Assembly (NCBI RefSeq): GCF_008274625.1
Contig: NZ_VTRU01000003.1
Span: 248,001-312,000, forward strand
From: Chryseobacterium panacisoli
GTDB taxonomy: Bacteria > Bacteroidota > Bacteroidia > Flavobacteriales > Weeksellaceae
Length of the DNA stretch: 64,000 nucleotides
Direction of reading: 5' to 3'
Shown here: piece by piece, positions 62,256 to 64,000 of the stretch
Numbering within the stretch: the first letter of the stretch is position 1
How the letters are laid out: each line of letters opens with the position of its first letter
Notes under the pieces: generated by a model
What the model saw: only the letters and a program-made list of their open reading frames with translations
Database searches by the model: none
What the model was told of the DNA's origin: nothing
Position numbers and translations under genes: made by a program

Positions 62256-62263
62256 TACCTTTG
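62256..62263 (+). promoter_or_regulatory. -7 promoter box immediately before the helicase start
   Basis: TACCTTTG matches TANNTTTG and ends four bases before the ATG at 62268. Transcription would begin about at the start codon, giving a leaderless mRNA. Confidence 0.55.
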
Positions 62264-62267
62264 CCCC

Positions 62268-63575
62268 ATGGAACTACAATCAATCTACCAGAAGCTGCAG
62301 ATTCAGGATATGAATCAGATGCAGAAATCTACTTATAATGCGTCTGAAAACAATACAGACATTGTTTTACTCTCTCCTACAGGATCCGGAAAGACTCTTG
62401 CTTTTTTATTTCCGGTTCTTCGGAATCTGAAAAAAAATGTTCAGGGAGTTCAGGCATTGATATTGGTTCCGGCCAGAGAACTGGCTTTACAGATTGAGCA
62501 GGTTTTCAAAGCTATGGGAACAGATTTTAAAGTATCTGTTTGTTATGGCGGACATGATAAAAAAATTGAGGTTAACAATTTAATTGAAGCTCCTGCAGTT
62601 TTAATAGGAACTCCGGGAAGGGTTGCTTATCACGTGAGAAATAATAATTTTGATCCGAAAACGATTAAAACACTCGTTCTTGATGAATTCGACAAAGCTT
62701 TGGAGCTGGGCTTCCATGAAGATATGGAGTTTATTGCCGGTTCATTAAAGGGCCTTTCGCAAAGAATTTTAACTTCGGCCACAGCAATGGATGAGATTCC
62801 ATCATTTACAGGTCTGAAAAATGAAAAAACCATCGACTTTTTAAAACTAAGTGAAGTAAAGCCAGATATTCAGTTGCGAAAAGTAATGACAATTTCTGAG
62901 GAAAAACTGGATACATTGTTTAATTTAATCTGTAAAATAGGAAATAAAAGGACTCTTATTTTCTGTAACCACCGCGAGGCTGTTGACAGAATTTCTGAAC
63001 TTCTTCACCAGATGGGAATCGACAGAGAAACCTTTCATGGCGGGATGGAACAGGACGAAAGAGAACGTGCATTGCTGAAATTCAGAAATGATTCTGCAAG
63101 AATTCTTATTACTACGGATCTTGCTGCCCGTGGACTTGATGTTCCGGAGGTAGAATCTATTGTACATTATCAGCTTCCTCCCAAAGAAGATGCTTTCATC
63201 CACAGAAATGGGCGTACTGCAAGGATGAATGCCAAAGGTTTTGTCTATCTGATCATGACAGAGGACGAAAACTTCCCATTCATTAAAAATAATACTCCTG
63301 AAGAAAGTGTTGCCGGATTTACTAAAGTCCCTGAAAAAACACCTTTCCAGACTATTTATATCAGTGCCGGCAAAAAAGATAAGGTCAATAAAGTGGATGT
63401 TGTAGGATATCTTATCAAAAAAGGAGAGCTTCAGAAAGAAGATATCGGTTTGATTGAAGTAAAGGATACGACTTCCTATGTTGCTGTTTCCAGAAGTAAA
63501 GTAAATGCTGTTTTAAGAAAGCTTCAGAACGAAAAACTGAAAGGAAAGAAAGTAAAAATGGAAGTTGCTTATTAA
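62268..63575 (+). CDS. DEAD/DEAH-box RNA helicase with DbpA-like C-terminal domain
   Basis: A 435-residue ATP-dependent RNA helicase. Motif I is LLSPTGSGKT (residues 34-43), motif II reads DEFD in place of DEAD (LVLDEFDKALE near 138), motif III SAT is in ILTSATAMDE, and motif VI is HRNGRTARM. The last about 75 residues (IYISAGKKDKVNKVDVVGYL to KVKMEVAY) match the DbpA RNA-binding domain that recognises 23S rRNA hairpin 92. It probably helps large-subunit assembly. The Q-motif glutamine is near residue 19. A truncated N-terminus is not indicated. Confidence 0.9.
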   Translation: MELQSIYQKLQIQDMNQMQKSTYNASENNTDIVLLSPTGSGKTLAFLFPVLRNLKKNVQGVQALILVPARELALQIEQVFKAMGTDFKVSVCYGGHDKKIEVNNLIEAPAVLIGTPGRVAYHVRNNNFDPKTIKTLVLDEFDKALELGFHEDMEFIAGSLKGLSQRILTSATAMDEIPSFTGLKNEKTIDFLKLSEVKPDIQLRKVMTISEEKLDTLFNLICKIGNKRTLIFCNHREAVDRISELLHQMGIDRETFHGGMEQDERERALLKFRNDSARILITTDLAARGLDVPEVESIVHYQLPPKEDAFIHRNGRTARMNAKGFVYLIMTEDENFPFIKNNTPEESVAGFTKVPEKTPFQTIYISAGKKDKVNKVDVVGYLIKKGELQKEDIGLIEVKDTTSYVAVSRSKVNAVLRKLQNEKLKGKKVKMEVAY

Positions 63576-63600
63576 GCAGACTCATTACTCAAAATAAAAA

Positions 63601-63627
63601 ATAGCGGCCGGTATTACCAGCCGCTAT
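63601..63627. terminator. Terminator between the helicase and the T9SS protein
   Basis: ATAGCGGC pairs with GCCGCTAT, with GGT/ACC inside. A-run lies on the left, so it may end the minus-strand gene. Confidence 0.6.
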
Positions 63628-63649
63628 CTTATTACAATACTATTAAAGA

Positions 63650-64000
63650 TTATTTAATGATCAATTTCTGGGTATAAGCCCCTTTTGATGAATTGATGTT
63701 GATCAGATAAACTCCTTTAGGAATATTTAAATTAAATTCCTTCGTGTAATCTCCGGTACCCTGATAAGAATCTGAAGAGATTAATCTTCCACTTGAGTCT
63801 ACTATAATTACTTTAATTTCTCCGGATAAATTTCTTGATTTAATAAAGAAATTACCGTTGCTTGGATTAGGATACACTTTAATATCATCTCCTAATCTGG
63901 AAGAAGAAGATTCTTTAACCCCTAAATTTTGTGTTTCTCTTGTACAAACTTCAAGTGACCAGGAATTAATTACACCAACATTTCCGGCATTATTATCCGA
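63650..64000 (-). CDS. T9SS cargo protein with proprotein-convertase P domain, partial
   Basis: The frame enters the window at 64000 and ends at the stop at 63650, giving 116 residues. The first visible residues read SDNNAGNVGVINSWSLEVCT, the end of a P/homo B domain as found on subtilisin-like proteases and adhesins. A serine-rich linker follows, then a complete T9SS type A sorting domain (VYPNPSNGNFFIK, VIIVDSSGRLISS, GVYLININS, TQKLIIK). The main enzyme or adhesin domain lies outside the window. A start inside this stretch would be wrong, since the frame continues upstream. Confidence 0.85.
   Translation of the reverse strand, partial: SDNNAGNVGVINSWSLEVCTRETQNLGVKESSSSRLGDDIKVYPNPSNGNFFIKSRNLSGEIKVIIVDSSGRLISSDSYQGTGDYTKEFNLNIPKGVYLININSSKGAYTQKLIIK

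Noticed and set aside
1..64000. CRISPR array, prophage, integron or tRNA genes
   Set aside because: I saw no regularly spaced repeat series, phage structural genes, integrase or cloverleaf-like sequence.

Overview
The window looks like a chromosomal stretch of a flavobacterium (Bacteroidota), most like Chryseobacterium or a close relative. The evidence is AT-rich sequence, start sites without purine-rich ribosome sites, many TANNTTTG promoter boxes, gliding genes gldF and gldG, and several proteins ending in the type IX secretion (T9SS) sorting domain. The genus is inferred from gene families, not from a marker search. I see no rRNA, tRNA, CRISPR array, prophage or insertion sequence. Most of the window is ordinary core and accessory chromosome.

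Layout. 1-8.6 kb is a haem-uptake locus. A minus-strand operon runs from an outer-membrane TonB receptor through a HmuY lipoprotein, HmuT, HmuU and HmuV to a cut-off methyltransferase. Two plus-strand genes for T9SS-exported proteins diverge from it, and the second carries a HmuY domain fused to a sorting domain. Both are preceded by the same 55-base promoter/operator, which looks Fur-like. 8.7-13.5 kb holds an ABM monooxygenase, a TauE/SafE exporter with an Rrf2 regulator, two uncharacterised proteins, a gene remnant and a beta-lactamase-fold lipoprotein. 13.7-25.3 kb has gldG/gldF, hemJ, kbl, a JmjC/cupin protein, an M1 peptidase, dacB and priA. 25.4-33.3 kb has an AEC transporter, an Old Yellow Enzyme, and a run with beta-mannosidase, CutC, a lipoprotein and glycosylasparaginase. 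A GH20 hexosaminidase at 38.4-40.6 kb fits the same N-glycan breakdown theme.

33.3-38.4 kb has a Crp/Fnr regulator, a DUF3302-HlyD-TolC efflux operon and a YeeE/YedE pair. 40.8-47.3 kb has a DUF4197 protein, the two 3-oxoacid CoA-transferase subunits separated by an inverted ABC exporter, and a YwqK-like repeat protein. 47.5-58.5 kb has a secreted phosphoesterase with three C-terminal repeats, rplS, an SRPBCC protein, an AraC regulator divergent from a Bcr/CflA efflux pump, an alpha/beta hydrolase, an EamA transporter and a secreted M36 peptidase. 58.9-64 kb has rpsA, an Ntn-hydrolase, a DbpA-like helicase with an apparently leaderless promoter, and the cut end of a P-domain T9SS protein.

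The strongest candidate for a noteworthy system is the haem locus: a cell-anchored HmuY and a T9SS-exported HmuY appear to share one duplicated operator with the TonB receptor. Haem binding, Fur control and T9SS export are inferred from family and motif, not shown.
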